Assembly: GCA_947044405.1 (NCBI GenBank)
Contig: CAMRHE010000029.1
Location: 1,077,001-1,141,000, forward strand
Source of the DNA: Leptodactylus fallax
Taxonomy: Eukaryota > Chordata > Amphibia > Anura > Leptodactylidae
Reading direction: 5' to 3'
Length of the DNA: 64,000 nucleotides
Each line of letters starts with the position of its first letter. Position 1 is the stretch's first letter. The translations under genes and the position numbers were made by a program. Under the pieces are notes generated by a model. That model searched no databases. It saw nothing but the letters and a program-made list of their open reading frames with translations, and was not told the origin of the DNA. Below, piece by piece: positions 1 to 13,218 of this stretch.

Positions 1-542
1 ATACTATTCGTAAAAAAAAGCAAGATTTGCCGGTTCTAAAGCAAAGTTTTTTTCCAAACTCTCTTTCAGTATAAATTGTGATTAAGGGAGAAAACCCAAA
101 TTATGTATTTTAATAAGTTTTTTTTTTTTTTTACAGACATATTTTCTGCACTGATCACGTATAGTTACACTTCTTCACTTCTTGACACTTTTATTGAGGA
201 AAGGAAAAGGAGATGGAACATCCCTTTTTTTGACTACGTGTATATATGGAAGTTGTTTTTTCAATGTAATAATAAAATTATTTTATTTGTATGTTGATCT
301 TGTGTGCATCGATTATTATGTGTAATATTTTTTATATCTCTTAATAGCCCGATGTAAAGATATAGTATAATTAATTATATATATATATTTTTTTTATTCA
401 TAATTTTTTATTTTATCTATTATTTTTTGGCTCAAATATGCCGTTATATAATGGGTCATGATCTCAAAGACAGAAATTGGTGGGGTGAGCCCTTGGTCCA
501 TATCCGGATCAAGTGGAGCCCCTACCTAAGTGGTGGAATGCA

Positions 543-573
543 TTACAATGTGATGCATTCCATCACATTGTCT
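543..573. repeat. Short perfect hairpin
   Basis: The arm acaatgtgatg (545-555) and its exact complement catcacattgt (561-571) are separated by cattc. It is embedded in sequence that also repeats 'atgcatt' on both sides. Purpose unknown. Confidence 0.6.
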
Positions 574-829
574 GGTTGATCTATCAGTTTGTTGGGCGAC
601 TCATGACTATGAATTGGTCTGAGTACGCCTATACATTTAGATAGACCCCGGGTTATCATGTACAAGATAAACATTCCATGGCCATAGATCATGGTCTGGA
701 TAGGTTTGCCTGTTTAATTGATCACAATATGTCTGAGCAGCTTGTTTTCTTTATATTTTTTTTGTTTCTTGATTTATTTTCTTTAGAGTTATTTAGTTGG
801 CATCTGCCAACATTTAAGATAGCTGCCTG

Positions 830-1230
830 GACTATTTTCTTCATTGCGCATGTCCGCGCATGCGCATTATGTAGTGGGCATTTGCCAGTACTATTCATGA
901 CGTAATCGTCGTGTGGTAGCTTTTGAGCATGCGTAGACATGCGCATTCGATGCACTTTGATCATTTTGATAATTTACACTTGTATGCGCAATTAACCTGG
1001 CTGAATGTCAGTATAGCGTGTTAGAGCTTTTACAAGTTGCTGCTGTGTTTTCTATATAAGGTAGCTGTAGCTATCACATTATTGCTTGAGAAAGGTTCCT
1101 GTGAGGACCGAAACATTTCCTGTCTTGGATTAAAGTCACTATCTATTTGAATATACCTGGAGTGCTGCCATTTTTCCTTTTCTACTAGCCATAAGAGGAG
1201 TTGCCGTTCCTTTTTTTTTTGGATTTGCAC
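830..1230 (+). repeat. Possible retroelement terminal segment
   Basis: CpG-bearing words (catgtccgcgcatgcgcatt, agacatgcgcattcgatgca) are followed by aaggttcctgtgaggaccga (about 1092-1111), then aaacatttcctgtcttggat, taaagtcactatctattt and tacctggagtgctgccattt. The combination of a small hairpin and 'gaccgaaac' box followed by an 'ataaag..tggagtgctgc' stretch resembles termini of dispersed retroelements in fish and frogs. I cannot name the family. Confidence 0.35.
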
Positions 1231-3234
1231 CCAACTTTTTTGTTTTCTGTGCTGCTTTGAGAATCTACTTTTGTCTAAATAACATATACCTATATATCAC
1301 AGAGCTCAGCTTCTCCCCCTCTAGAATATCCTGCTCCCAGATAGGGCTGAAGAAATCACTTGACAGGTTCACTCTAAAAAGAATTACTAATATTTTCAAT
1401 GACTGCTTGAAATAGTGATTTCAGTTCAGTGAAGTCAGTTGATCCTCAGCATAAAAACATAATATAGAGTACAGTACAGCAAATATGGATAAGGCTTTTA
1501 TTAGTGTTCCTTAAAAGTTACCATATATGCTGGATTCCTACAAGGATACCTCCAATGATTCTAGCTTTGTGGGAAATGTCGCAGTTTTTGTACTAAAGTT
1601 GACGCAACAATGTGTTATATGTACAACTGAAAATCATACATTAAATAAAACACCCATTTTAGTCATACTTAGAAAATATGGAGTCCAATTATTTTGAGAT
1701 ATGTCTTTTATTACAGCATAAGTGAATACATCAAAACCATACCCACAATGTCCCAGTAAGCGACCCGCAATTATGTACATTATAGTACAGTACAATGCAC
1801 ACAGGTAGGATCTAGATGCAGTTCGCAAAAGCCCTTCTGTTTTTCAATGAAATGTTACCCTTTACTGCCAGCCAGGCCAACAACACTTCGTCACTTAGTC
1901 TGGCATTCAAGGGTTTTAAATACAATATAAAAAAAACAAACTAGGAAATATTTCTTCTACAAATCACACAATGTCCTTCTGACATAGCATATACATATAT
2001 ATTGCAATAACATTGTGGCCTTTTCAGCAAGGTCCCTTTGATAAGAATTGATCAAGCAGTTATGTGACTCAGGGTGGACCCATCATAGAGAAACACACTA
2101 AAGGAACCAGTTTGTGGGTAGCACTAATACTAAAGCCTATCTCCGGGCACAAACTGATAATTCTGCTTTCACTTGGATAATGACTAATCTTCACCCTAGA
2201 AACCTTCCCTGGAATCCTGAGATGCGGAGATCTTGAGGTTCTCCGGGCTTGCTTACTCCACTGGACTCAGAAAGCATCTGTTGTCATGAGCTGCTTGGTC
2301 ATTTGTCTAATGTGATCCAGCAATTCCTATGAATTCCTCCTATAGAAGTGGTTACCGCTATAGGCAAGTGGCAAGAAAAGAGAAGGCCAAGGTAATTCCA
2401 AGGTGTCTGCATCTGAAGCCTCCAGTTCATAACGGTGAACTGGAATTTTGATTTGTGAACAAAATTTTGCCTTACTTTGCTAAGCATTAGTGACAGTAAG
2501 TCTATGGATATTTAGACCTGATAGTTTAACCACAAAATGGCCTACTCTGATGTGTATGAGTGACCAGCCTGTTTTATAAAAGCACCTTACCTGCAGACCA
2601 AGCCAAATATTTGCAAAGCCTAGGAGTAACAATTTCAGTTACTAAGGATATACAGTTGACATCTTAAAGAAGGACCTGGCACCTGTCCTAACTCGTCTGT
2701 TTTACACAATACCTACCTTCACCATATAATAACAAATCAGGGCCATCTTTTTTCATTTTTGCTGTTCCTCTCTTACTCCTAGAAATATTTCAATAAATTG
2801 ACAACTCTTACCATTCACTTGTCAATGGGTGTGTACCTACGCAGCTTGACATTATTGGACACAGTTAGACTGTGTGGGTAACTGGTAACACCCAATTGCC
2901 AATATAGTAAAAATTTCTAAGATGAATAACAGAGGAACAACACAACACAGAAATTTAAGAAAAGATGCACCAGAAATGTTATATTATAGGGAAACAGACA
3001 TGTCAGGAGTGGTCACAGTGGTGATAAAAGTACCATATATATGTAAGGCTGCTGCTCACATACTGTACATAGCTGGTACATGGTAGTTTCCATTGTCATG
3101 TACTTTTAAGCAGTCACTTTATAACAATAGTTCTATGCTCTAGCATTGATCTGGTCTCTAGTTAGATGTTTTTTTTATGCAATGTGAAAACCTAGTACTA
3201 CTAACAATTCTCAGTTCATAGCTATTACAATGTA

Positions 3235-4797
3235 CAGTCATGGCCAAAAGTTTTGAGAATGATACAAATATAAATTTTTACAAAGTCTACTGCTTCAGTT
3301 TTTCTAATGGCAATTTGCATATACTCCAGAATGTTATAAAGAGTGATCAGCTTAACAGCAATTACTTGCAAAGTCAATATTTGCCTAGAAAATGAACTTT
3401 ATCCCCCAAAACACATTTCAACATCATTGCAGCCCTGCTTTAAAAGGACCACCTAACATCGTTTCAGTGATTGCTCCATTAACACAGGTGTGGGTGTTGA
3501 TGAGGACAGGGCTGGAGATCAATCTGTCATGATTAAGTAAGAATGACACCACTGGACACTTTAAAAGTAGGCTGGTGCTTGCCATCATTGTTTCTCTTCT
3601 GTTAACCATGGTTATCTCTAAAGAAACACGTGCAGTCATCATTGCACTGCACAAAAATGGCCTAACTGGGAAGAGTATTGCAGCTAGAAAGATTGCACCT
3701 CAGTCAACAATCTATCGCATCATCAAGAACTTCAAGGAGAGAGGTTCCATTGGTGCCAAAAAGGCTCCAGGGCGCCCAAGAAAGACCAGCAAGCGGTAGG
3801 ACAGTCTCTTAAAAGTGTTTCAGCTGCGGGATCGGGCTACCAGCAGTGCAGAGTTTGCTGAGGAATGGCAGCAGGCAGGTGTGAGTGCATCTGCACGCAC
3901 TGTGAGGCGGAGACTCTTGGAGCAAGGCCTGGTCTCAAGGAGGGCAGCAAAGAAGCCACTTCTCTCCAGAAAAAACATCAGGGACAGACTGATATTCTGC
4001 AAAAGGTACAGGGAGTGGACTGCTGAGGACTGGGGTAAAGTCATTTTCTCTGATGAATCCCCTTTTCGATTGTTTGGAACATCTGGAAAACAGCTTATTC
4101 GGAGAAGAAGAGGTGAGCGCTACCACCAGTCTTGTCTCATGCCAACTGTAAAGCATCCTGAAACCATTCATGTGTGGGGTTGCTTCTCAGCCAAGGGAAT
4201 CGGCTCTCTCACAGTCTTGCCTAAAAACACAGCCATGAATAAAGAATGGTACCAGAATGTCCTCCAAGAGCAACTTCTCCCAACCATCCAAGAGCAGTTT
4301 GGCGCTCAACAATGCCTTTTCCAGCATGATGGAGCACCTTGCCATAAAGCAAAGGTGATAACTAAATGGCTCAGGGAACAAAACATAGAGATTTTGGGTC
4401 CATGGCCTGGAAACTCCCCAGATCTTAATCCCATTGAGAACTTGTGGTCAATCATCAAGAGACGGGTGGACAAACAAAAACCAACAAATTCAGACAAAAT
4501 TAAAGCATTGATTCTGCAAGAATGGACTGCTATCAGTCAGGATTTGGTCCAGAAGTTGATTGAGAGCATGCCAGGGAGAATTGCAGAGGTCCTGAAGAAG
4601 AAGGGTCAACACTGCAAATATTGACTTGCTGCATTAACTCATTCTGTCAATATAAGCTTCTGTTACTCATAATATGAATGCAATTATATTTCTGTATGTG
4701 ATAAAAACATCTGACAAACACACATAAAAACCAGAGGGCAGCAGATCATGTGAAAATATAATATTTGTGTCATTCTCAAAACTTTTGGCCATGACTG
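3235..4797 (+). mobile_element. Complete Tc1/mariner DNA transposon
   Basis: The 1,563-bp element is bounded by TA target duplications (3233-3234 and 4798-4799). Its ends are inverted repeats: the left starts cagtcatggccaaaagtttt and the right is the reverse complement of nearly the same sequence, extending through gagaatgacacaaat with few mismatches. It contains one transposase reading frame in + orientation, interrupted by one stop codon. The ends, length and transposase all fit the vertebrate Tc1 group. The close match of the two ends and the long open frame suggest a fairly recent insertion. It lies outside the DTX3 gene, about 8 kb beyond the 3' end. Confidence 0.95.
3608..4624 (+). pseudogene. 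Tc1 family transposase, one in-frame stop
   Basis: The frame opens at MVISKETRAVIIALHKNGLT (ATG 3608) and runs to a TGA at 4622-4624, spanning 338 codons plus the stop, the usual length for Tc1 transposase. It is broken only by a TAG at 3797-3799, after the N-terminal helix-turn-helix (paired-like) DNA-binding part and its GRPRKTSKR linker; the same frame resumes at once. The catalytic DDE/D34E core follows: Asp in FSDESPF, Asp in QHDGAPCH and Glu in SPDLNPIENLW. A lone C-to-T change would explain the stop. As it stands it should not yield full-length transposase. Confidence 0.93.
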
Positions 4798-5179
4798 TAG
4801 AACCGACATATTTACCCAACCACATAGTCAACATTATCAGGTGACTTTAGTGCTAGAAATAGAATATGCCGTGCCTGCTAGGTCTGTGCCCTTGGATGTC
4901 TTTTAGTTAACACTATAGAACTGCTCTAAGGTCTTTGGGGATTATATCTGTTGTAGACCACATAGTAGATAAAGCGTATATCTCCCAGCAGACTCTGGTC
5001 CAGCTAACCAGAGAGATAATGATTTTCCAGCTCTGCTAAAAGAGGTAAATTGGTAAATTAAGTTCTCTCTGAGAAATGTACAAAATAGCACCAGAACAAG
5101 GACATGAGATTTCTTAGGCTGGACTCTGTATAATAATTAGAACATATCCGTTACCATGATATTTTATTTCAGTGTTCTC

Positions 5180-5420
5180 TTAAAGGGGTTCTTTGAGACT
5201 TCGATATTTAATCAGTTGGGGTCTGACCCCTGAGACTCACATCAATAAACAGGTCCCCTTCATTGTTTATATAGGTACAATGACTGACCTAAACGGGTGG
5301 CTGTGCCTGGTACTGCAACCTTCAGTGAGTATCCCAGAGGATGGACCTCTCCTGATCAAAATGAATAGCTTGATAATAGGTCTTCAATGTTAAGGTCCCG
5401 GAGACCCCTTTTAAGAAAAC
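5180..5420. mobile_element. Foldback element with taaaggggtt end
   Basis: Ends ttaaaggggttctttgagac and (reverse) aaaaggggtctccgggacct; interior ggggtctgacccctgagact is itself a palindrome-like segment. It resembles family D in layout, though the interior is diverged. Confidence 0.55.
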
Positions 5421-6104
5421 TAACTTCTACATTCTTGTAGGATGTACAGTAAAGACTACTTACTGAATGGTTTACATTGTAAACTGCTAGCTGTGAATCA
5501 CATTTTCATGTATGTAATGAGGCATTTTATTACTTATCATATAGCAAAAAAATATTCCATAAGCCATGGAAATAGATAATGGGAAAATGAACTAAAGTAA
5601 AAAGGGGTGTGCCAGTGTTATATACACATATAGCTTAACGGGGCTCATTACTGCAAATGGTAATAAGTAAACTAAATATGCGTTTTAGAGTAACTTTGTA
5701 AAACACTCTTATTAAATAAATGTTGTCTTCCAGAAATATCACAACTATCTGCTTGTAATAGCACTCACTAGTGTTCAAAATGTATAGGTCTCTGCATGTC
5801 ATTTTAATGAGACTCTGTTCATCATGAATGCCTATTAGAATACAGTACAGATTCAGCAGTATCCAGAATGAAAGAAGGAGGGATATTGTTTAGACTGGAC
5901 ATAGGCTTACTTCAGCCTCTCAGAGAGCAGCAACATTTATAACAGTAAAAGATAAAGATCCTGACACAGACTCCAAGCAGTGAGGGGAAAAGCAAATAGA
6001 TAAACAGGGGATAGTCTATGTCAAGGCTAAAACGTATCCCTGGTTCTTTTACTCAGGATACAGCAGAAACTGTACTGTATTATTCTGGGCATGGGGATTT
6101 CCCA

Positions 6105-6475
6105 CTGTATACACTTATTACCTATCATCAGGATAGGAAATAAGTGTCTGATTGCTGGTGACCTGACCACAGGGACCTCCAGCGATGAGGAGGATGGGGG
6201 TCCGCAACTTTCCCTAAGTGCTTCCTGTAAATAAAGCGCTGATGTGCAGCCACAGCTCTATTCACTTCTATGCGAGTCCTGGTATGTTGATCTCTGTGGA
6301 TCCCAAAGAAATGAACAGACAAGTGGCCATGCATGCACACTACTGCTCCATGCACATGAAACACTGAGGGGGAACTTGTGGGTCTCTGTCCTCGTGATTA
6401 CTTGGGGTCCCAGCGGTCAGACCACCCTGAGATCAGACACTCCTTCCCTTTCCTGTGGATTAGAAGTTATGAAAT
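6105..6475. mobile_element. Diverged family D-like element
   Basis: Contains attacctatcatcaggatag, gaggatgggggtccgcaact, attcacttctatgcgagtcc and ggggtcccagcggtcagacc, all recognisable parts of family D, but with weak terminal symmetry. Confidence 0.5.
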
Positions 6476-7800
6476 GAGTCAATGAGAGGCCCTGAAACAT
6501 AATACAAATAAAATTGCATAAAGTTTCAATATGTATTGATTAAAGGGGTTGTATACAGAAGATAAACCATGTCCATATGACTTATCATGGCAAATGGACA
6601 ACTTAAAAGCAGGACCTCCGTTTGGGAACCAACCCTAATAAGTTTAAAAATTTTACCTATAACTGATATTCGTTCCAACTCAAGCTGTAAAATCAGCTGT
6701 TTACCAAAGGTATCAGGAACGGGATTCGGAGCAATCCCGACAGCTCTGGAGTTGTATTTTGAAAGGGGTTGTTGCTGACCATTGCCTAGATTTACTAGCT
6801 GCTAAACAGGTTTATCAAAGAGTACAGTAAGTCAAAAGTTCAAAAGTTATAGCCATAGCCAAGTATGGTGAACATGTTTCATCTCTTTACAGATATATTG
6901 GCATTTTTCTATTTACAATTCCATTTTTGCAAAATGGACTGCAAATTATTAACTGGGCAAGTTACGAGCAGACAGATATTTCCCTTCATCAATGTAGTAT
7001 ATCAAACTGTTCCAGAGCAACGGTACCATTACATGGTGCTCACTTTGCTGTGGCTCTCTGCTTTAGCTAATGGCGGGGTACCTTATTTTCTTTTAAGTCC
7101 CCCTAGGGAACATAGACAGAGGTAGCCCAATTGGGGGCAGCCACTTCAAAACTGGCAATAATTTGTTCTGCTTGCTGCGGGTTCTGCACTCTGCAGAATT
7201 TATTCAATTAAATGTTATATCTGCAATAGTATCACATCGCAGACGGGATTTCACACTTCTTTACTGGAACGTCAAGCACTTGAAAAACTATATTTTTTCT
7301 GTTATCACCTTTAGTGACTGTAAATGTAAAATAATACAGCTTTATAACACTTGTCACAAACGTCCAGCTCTAAGGAAATTCTAAATACTAGACAGTAAGA
7401 TCAAGATCATGTAACATAGTCATCACCTTTGTGCTTCCATTTAGTTGTCACACCACTCCACTACCATAATGGTCAACTTGTTTCATCATATCACAGGCAA
7501 ATTCCCTCTATGGCTGCAAGTAATATGAGCAAAACCACTGTAAATGCACGGTAGACACTTTGCAATACATTAATACAGGCTATATTGTGAGAATTACAGA
7601 GCTAATACAGCCATAGCTGTAATGACCCATCTCCTTTTTACTTCATTTGTTTAATGCAAGAGATAAAAAATGATAAATGAAGAAATAAACTAAGACGAGT
7701 AGAAAATGAATACATAGAACTGGAAAAAATAAACCTATAAAATGCAGAGTGTAAAGGGACTAATATCAGATGAGTTAGCTTGTAATATTTATCCTGTGTA

Positions 7801-8300
7801 TAGTACCGTGCAAAGATTTTAGTCAGGTGTGGAAAAACTGCTGCAAAGTAAGAAATCAAAAATAGTAGAGTTAATAGTTTATTTTTGTCAATTATCAAAA
7901 TGAAGTGAATGAACGAAAGAGAAATCTAAAATCACATCAATATTAGGCGTGACCGCCCTTTGCCATCCATAATTTTTTTTAGGTCATTTGCAGGCAATTT
8001 TTTTAAGGAACTCAGCAGGGAGGTTGTGCCTAACATCTTGGAGAACTAAGCCCAGATCTTCTGTGGATGTAGACTTGCTCAAATCCTTCTGTCTCTTCAT
8101 GTAATCCAAGACAGACTGGATGATGTTGAGATCAGGGCTCTGTGGGGGTCATATCATCACTTCCAGGACTCCTTCTCTAAAGGGTGGTTACATCAAACAT
8201 TGATTTAGATTTCTTGAAAAAAGAAAACTATTAACTATTTTTAATGCATTCTTACTTTGTAGCATTTTCCACACTTGCCAAAAACTTTTGCACAGTATTC
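7801..8300 (-). mobile_element. Internally deleted Tc1-type element (non-autonomous)
   Basis: The inverted ends (left tagtaccgtgcaaagatttt, right reading the complement of gaatactgtgcaaaagtttt) are flanked by TA (7799-7800, 8301-8302). The interior on the minus strand resembles the N-terminal part of a Tc1-like transposase; on the plus strand its antisense reads ttcatgtaatccaagacaga and atgatgttgagatcagggct, which I recognise from this widespread vertebrate family. Most of the catalytic core is missing: the sequence jumps from about 8190 straight to the opposite terminal region. It differs in ends and sequence from the complete element at 3.2-4.8 kb. Confidence 0.85.
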
Positions 8301-10671
8301 TATTTTCAAGGTAAATATCAGCAGATCTAAAATTGTTCCATTGTGTCATGTGAGAGTAGCGAACCGTATGTTCGGTCATGAAAGAAATATGAAATACGTG
8401 TTTCCATTGTAATAGGTAAAAGTATTCAGGTCAGTCTGCCCCTTGGTTTCCTATTCTAATCTTTGGAAATTGATAACTAAAAGACTCAGTCTATTGGAGT
8501 CCGAGGTTCTATCATCTGAGTAATTTATCTCTAAACTGAGAGAAAATTCACCCTAATATATCTTAAGATATTTCCAAGACTTCTATAAGATGCTGTCTTC
8601 TTAGATCCCCTTATAGTATATAAAGCAAGCATTACTGCGCCAATGATTTCAATGGTCCACCAATGCAAGCTTTCTGTATAGATTTCTAGTGATTGGGTTT
8701 GACATGTCACTTTGGAAATCAGAGAAGGTCTGACACCACAGGGCCAAATAAATAATGTGAATTTCCCCCTTAAATCTAAATGAATTGAATGAAAAATCTA
8801 AACTGAAGGGAATCGGTTATCAGTAGATATTATATTTTTATGATTACCTAATTGTATTTATTAATTTTAATATCACCATTTCCACATTGCACGCAGGCAC
8901 AATAGGACATAACAAGACTCTCCTGGAGGGTTCTCTGTTTGATTTAGTAAAAATCCAAGAAATAAAAATTTTTGCTGTGAAATACCATTGTTTTTTGACC
9001 AGAAATTAGTGTAAATGAGTCACATGTTTTGATGCACAATTCTTGTGTTGGGGGTGGGGCCTACTGACAGTGGTTTAAGCAAAACTGGTGTAAATCTACC
9101 GCCAGCTTCTAGCTGTCATTGACATAAGGTTTTTCTACGCAGAGGGCCAGTCATGCATCTAATTTATTAAGAGACATGATGCAAGACAGATGAAGCGTCT
9201 ATGGCAGTGTACAGCCAGTTGAAACATATGTCATTACAGTCAGTTCCCTAAGCTTTTTGCCATAGAATGTTGGCGACACTGGTGTTTAGGTGTCTAAATG
9301 GTCTGATTTTATGACTAGAGTTATTTGCCTGAGAGTATAACACTGCATGCAACAATTTCTCTGGCAGGGGCAACAGGGGCTGTGTTCTTTATAGATGGGA
9401 ACAATCTGGGTACAGTCAAGCTGTGCAGGGTACAGTCTGATGTAGTGGCTGCAAACCACAAGGATGAGTAAGTCTGTACGGTTCTCATATTCATTGTTAA
9501 TTAATTCACAACAATGTACTTAAACAGTCAATGTGAAAACTGCACAGACTTGTGTGTCCATGTGGTTACTGGCGACACTAAGGCCATGTCTTGGCCACCA
9601 AGCAGCCACTATATAAGACTATCTACCCATGCAGACTGTAGGGACTGGTTTAACACTACACAGGTATGAACAAAGTCTTAGAGGGTGTCGATCAGTAAAT
9701 ATAGTTCAGCAGTACCTAGAGACTCAGTATGATCCTATTCAATAGGAGAAGCATGATAGCACATATTTCACAGTAATACCATTATAACCACATTACAAAC
9801 ATTTTTACTTTTATTTTTTTTTATTTTCTGTGGACACAATATTTCACCATCTTACACCTTGACCACCTACAAATGAGCTCCTGTATTATCCCATCACTCT
9901 GTGGCTAAGAATAAAAGCGTTTCATGAGTTTAACATGTACTGTTCATAGCATTGAGACTCTGTGATCGTATGGACGACATGTATTGCTTCATGAATGCTT
10001 CCCCATACAACTAATACTAAGGATCAGAGATCAAAGTGGCATGTCTATAGAAACAGTGAACAGAGGCTGTATGAAACACTACATGCCCGGCAGAAATTGC
10101 TGATATACATTGCTGCAAATTAAAAATAAATGTTAAACCCACAGAAGCCCTTTGCTTTAAGGTGCATTGTGTGTTTGCAGTAACATTGCCAATCCAGCAG
10201 CATTGCTAGACAACTGATACTATTGGTGTTTTCAGTACTCTGTCTGCCGATATGGTAGGCCCTCTGCATTCAGATACAAGCTGCATTTAAAGCATAACTA
10301 AACTTTTGATTTTCTGGCAGTATTTGTGTCCTTAATACATTATGTAATTAATATTAACAAATTTTGACTCTTTTCTGTGAAATCCTGCATTTCTTTACTC
10401 TTTCCATTGTTTTTCTATTAAGACCTGATTCTCACTGGAGTATGTGAGTGTGTACCGACTCTTATATAATGCGGGCTGAAGCTGAAGCTGGAGGGGGTCA
10501 CGTCAAACTGATAGATCTCTGGCATTTTAAAACATAGAACAGTGCTGCTGCTATCATATGAAAGATGACACGTATATGCATATTTATAGATAATACATAG
10601 TTATATAAAGATGCATCTGCTTCCACTCCCAACTGTGTTTTCAACTGGTGATATCGCTGGAAAACCACAGT

Positions 10672-10963
10672 TTGAGGCTGAAGCCCCACGTGACGTAAAC
10701 GTGGGAAAATCTGCAGCATTTTACAGTCCCTGCAAAGTGGATGGGATTCAGGCTAATCCCATTCACAAATTGCAAAAAATATATCCGTAGTGGACATGCT
10801 GCAATTTCAAAAACTCTCACTTTTTTGTAAATCACAGCATGTCAATTGTACCTATGGAAACGCCGGCGGTTTCAGTATAGGTATAATGGAAGCAAAAATA
10901 CCACATAGGAAAAAAACTGCGGACTTTCTGTGAACCGCTGCATGGGGATTTAGTCTTATAATG
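10672..10963. mobile_element. Foldback element, family B (gatgggatt...ggctaatccc core)
   Basis: The core gcaaagtggatgggattcag, gctaatcccattcac, gcagcatgtcaattgtaccta and cggaaacgccggcggt... is shared with copies at 16.99, 26.35, 37.53 and 43.39 kb in either orientation. Ends resemble family A (aggctgaagccccacgtgac) but the interior differs. No coding potential. Confidence 0.7.
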
Positions 10964-12599
10964 CCCAACCTAGAACTGTTTGAAGAGACCCCCGCAAACC
11001 TCAGCTGGCCTTTACAAAAGAGTCAGACTGAGTACAGATCTCAGCCCTCAATAGAGAAATAAGGGAAAGTATAGAGAAGTGCAGGATTTCACAGAAAAGA
11101 GACAAAATTTGTTAATAAAGTATATTACAAAATGTATTAAGAACACGAAGGCCACCAGAAAAAACAAATGTTATTTGAAAGTTTAGTTGCACGTTAAGAA
11201 ATACACTACGGGTCCCATACAATGAGCATTAGGTATTGTAGTAATATGGGTTCCATACAGCAAGCATTACATATTGTAGTAGAGTGATTACAGACTCAGG
11301 ACAAGATCTTCACCGTCTCCATGTCTTGGTCAAAACCATCTCTCTGATTACGCTAGCAGAATTGCCGAGATGGCTGTGTATAGATGCTTCACTCATATAA
11401 CCAATACAGACTGATAACAAATAAAACACAAAATAGTTAGAAATAAATTGTAATAAAACTTAAACACAGTTTAGCTAACATATTTAACATTCTACATGGG
11501 GTAGATCTTTCTGAATACTCCTTCTTTAAAATATTTCACCAATCGTGCTTAAGACATAAGCAGCCAGTAAAGCTCCATCTGTTACATAAATATAAGTAAG
11601 GCCAATATCACATGAGTATAATATGGGTGAATTTCTGCACCCATATTATAGCCGCAAGTTCCAACCTGACCAGGAGGCTGAAGCCTCAAACTAACAGCAG
11701 CATTGTGACAGGACTTGTGGCCATAATATGATACTGTCAGTAAAGATCTTTAGATCTGTAGTTGCGCCAGGACTTTTGGCTGCAGTATGTGCACATAAGT
11801 GCACCCGCATTGTGTGAAATAGACCTACTTCTGTGGCACCCCAACCATCACAACAAATATTGCACTGAAAAAGTTACCAAAAATATCTCTGAAAGACATC
11901 TCAGACCATACATGAAAAATTACCAAAGGCTTTCAGAGCCACTTAGACCACTTCAGGTGACAACCTGATACTTATAATTATTAATGACTTCTATATATAT
12001 CCGTAGAAAGCCTACTTGGCTCTGAAGATGTACAGTATAAGGGCAAGCTATGTAAAGTTATCTGAAAATATTACTGTGGTATCACCTTCAATAGCATATG
12101 AAAATCATTTGTGCCATATTTCTGGCTGCTAAACGTAAATTCAACAGAAGAGAGAAGAAAAACAAATGTGAATGATACTGTATTACCAGACATAACTGTG
12201 TGACCAGGTTGGATAACAATTCTTACATTCATGGGTCAAACATTACAAACAGGCAAAAAAAAAATCTTCACTTTTGTAACTATGCTGTGTCCAATTGACT
12301 GGCTAAATATTCCTGTCATGCTTTTTGTAAATGGCAACTAGCAGCTAGAATTCTGTGTGTCTGAAAATCCCTTTTGTATTGTTTAGGAAACGATACTAAA
12401 GTAACGCCATTCATGTGGAGATACTCTGCAATGAAAATAAGGAGCAATGGTAAAGAAGAGGTTACAGTAAAATGAAGACTATAGGAGGAGTCGCATTGCA
12501 GCATCTAGTACAATGGGCAATCAAAGGTGTGAAAAATAACAAGATCCATAATGCATTGCAGCAGTGTGACTAAGTTATCAAGACTACAGGATCCAGAAT

Positions 12600-13142
12600 G
12601 TGCCGAAACAATTACGCTGGTCTTTTCTAGTGGCTTTTTTTTTTGTAACTACAAAGCTCAGAATATGATGTAATTCCACAGAAATGGATATCAGAACTGC
12701 AGGAACCGGAATGCACTGTAAGATCACAAACACTTGTCTTCTCTTTCTCTGAACTATAGCCAAACACTAGAGGAGAAACATGATGACTAACTGGACATCC
12801 AGCTGAAGGAGGCATCTCCGCAGGTTACTCATCAGTGGTCCAGCAAGAGTTCTGTCTGTATTAATGTTTCACAGACACAATCAATTCTCCGACTATCTTC
12901 AGAGTCAATAACATTAAACATGAAAGATCATGTGCCCTATGCCGAGTCTCCATATAAGTTATCGTCTTCAATATCCAAATCAGCAAAAGAGTTAAAGTGG
13001 AAGAGGAAGAGGGCAAAACAGAAAAGAAAACAAAGCCTAAGTTGCCTCCACTGAAGATGGGAGTTTGGTCTCTATAGTCATAAAATTCTCCTTCACCTGT
13101 CGACCCCAACTAAGACTCACAGACAACAGGTTTCTTCCTCCT
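12600..13142 (-). other. DTX3: Presumed DTX3 3' UTR (extent unknown)
   Basis: Sequence immediately after the DTX3 stop codon on the minus strand. No further splice sites or coding sequence are expected here. I see no clear AATAAA close to the stop, so the left limit is arbitrary and the UTR may run further left. No recognisable dispersed repeat lies in this stretch, which fits retained exon sequence but does not prove it. Confidence 0.4.
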
Positions 13143-13218
13143 CTAGTCAGCAGTGATGCCTTTGGCTCGCAACTCCTCTTGAACTCTCAGCAAGTAAGTG
13201 GGATCAGGGTATCCAAAC
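13143..13218 (-). CDS. DTX3: DTX3 terminal coding exon
   Basis: This short last coding exon completes the Deltex C-terminal domain with FGYPDPTYLLRVQEELRAKG and a few more residues, then a TAG stop at 13143-13145. It follows an acceptor ccttcag (AG at 13219-13220). The first base of the exon completes the Leu codon split across the 1,068-bp intron. It is too short to appear as a long open reading frame and was found by looking for the expected end of the family. With it the protein totals 342 residues, close to the roughly 347 of human DTX3. The 3' untranslated region continues to the left; I could not place its polyadenylation site securely. Confidence 0.95.

Larger units (their letters stand above)
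1..3232. other. Gene-free stretch, left end
   Basis: AT-rich sequence with no open frame longer than 80 codons that looks real. It holds the hairpin at 543-573, the possible retroelement end at 830-1230, and a loosely symmetrical block at about 2740-2960 (aaatatttcaataaattgac against aaaatttctaagatgaataa with ggaacaacac). Otherwise nothing recognised. ARHGEF25, the mammalian downstream neighbour of DTX3, is not seen. Confidence 0.6.
4800..12599. other. Gene-free stretch left of DTX3
   Basis: Contains the foldback elements listed at 5.2, 6.1, 7.8 and 10.7 kb. Between them (for example 8.3-10.6 and 11.0-12.6 kb) I see AT-rich unassigned sequence with no coding signal. Short reversed repeats such as ccatattatagccgcaagtt near 11.64 kb are too short to interpret. 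Confidence 0.55.

Noticed and set aside
3820..4497. Four antisense open frames
   Set aside because: Shadow frames of the Tc1 transposase on the other strand.
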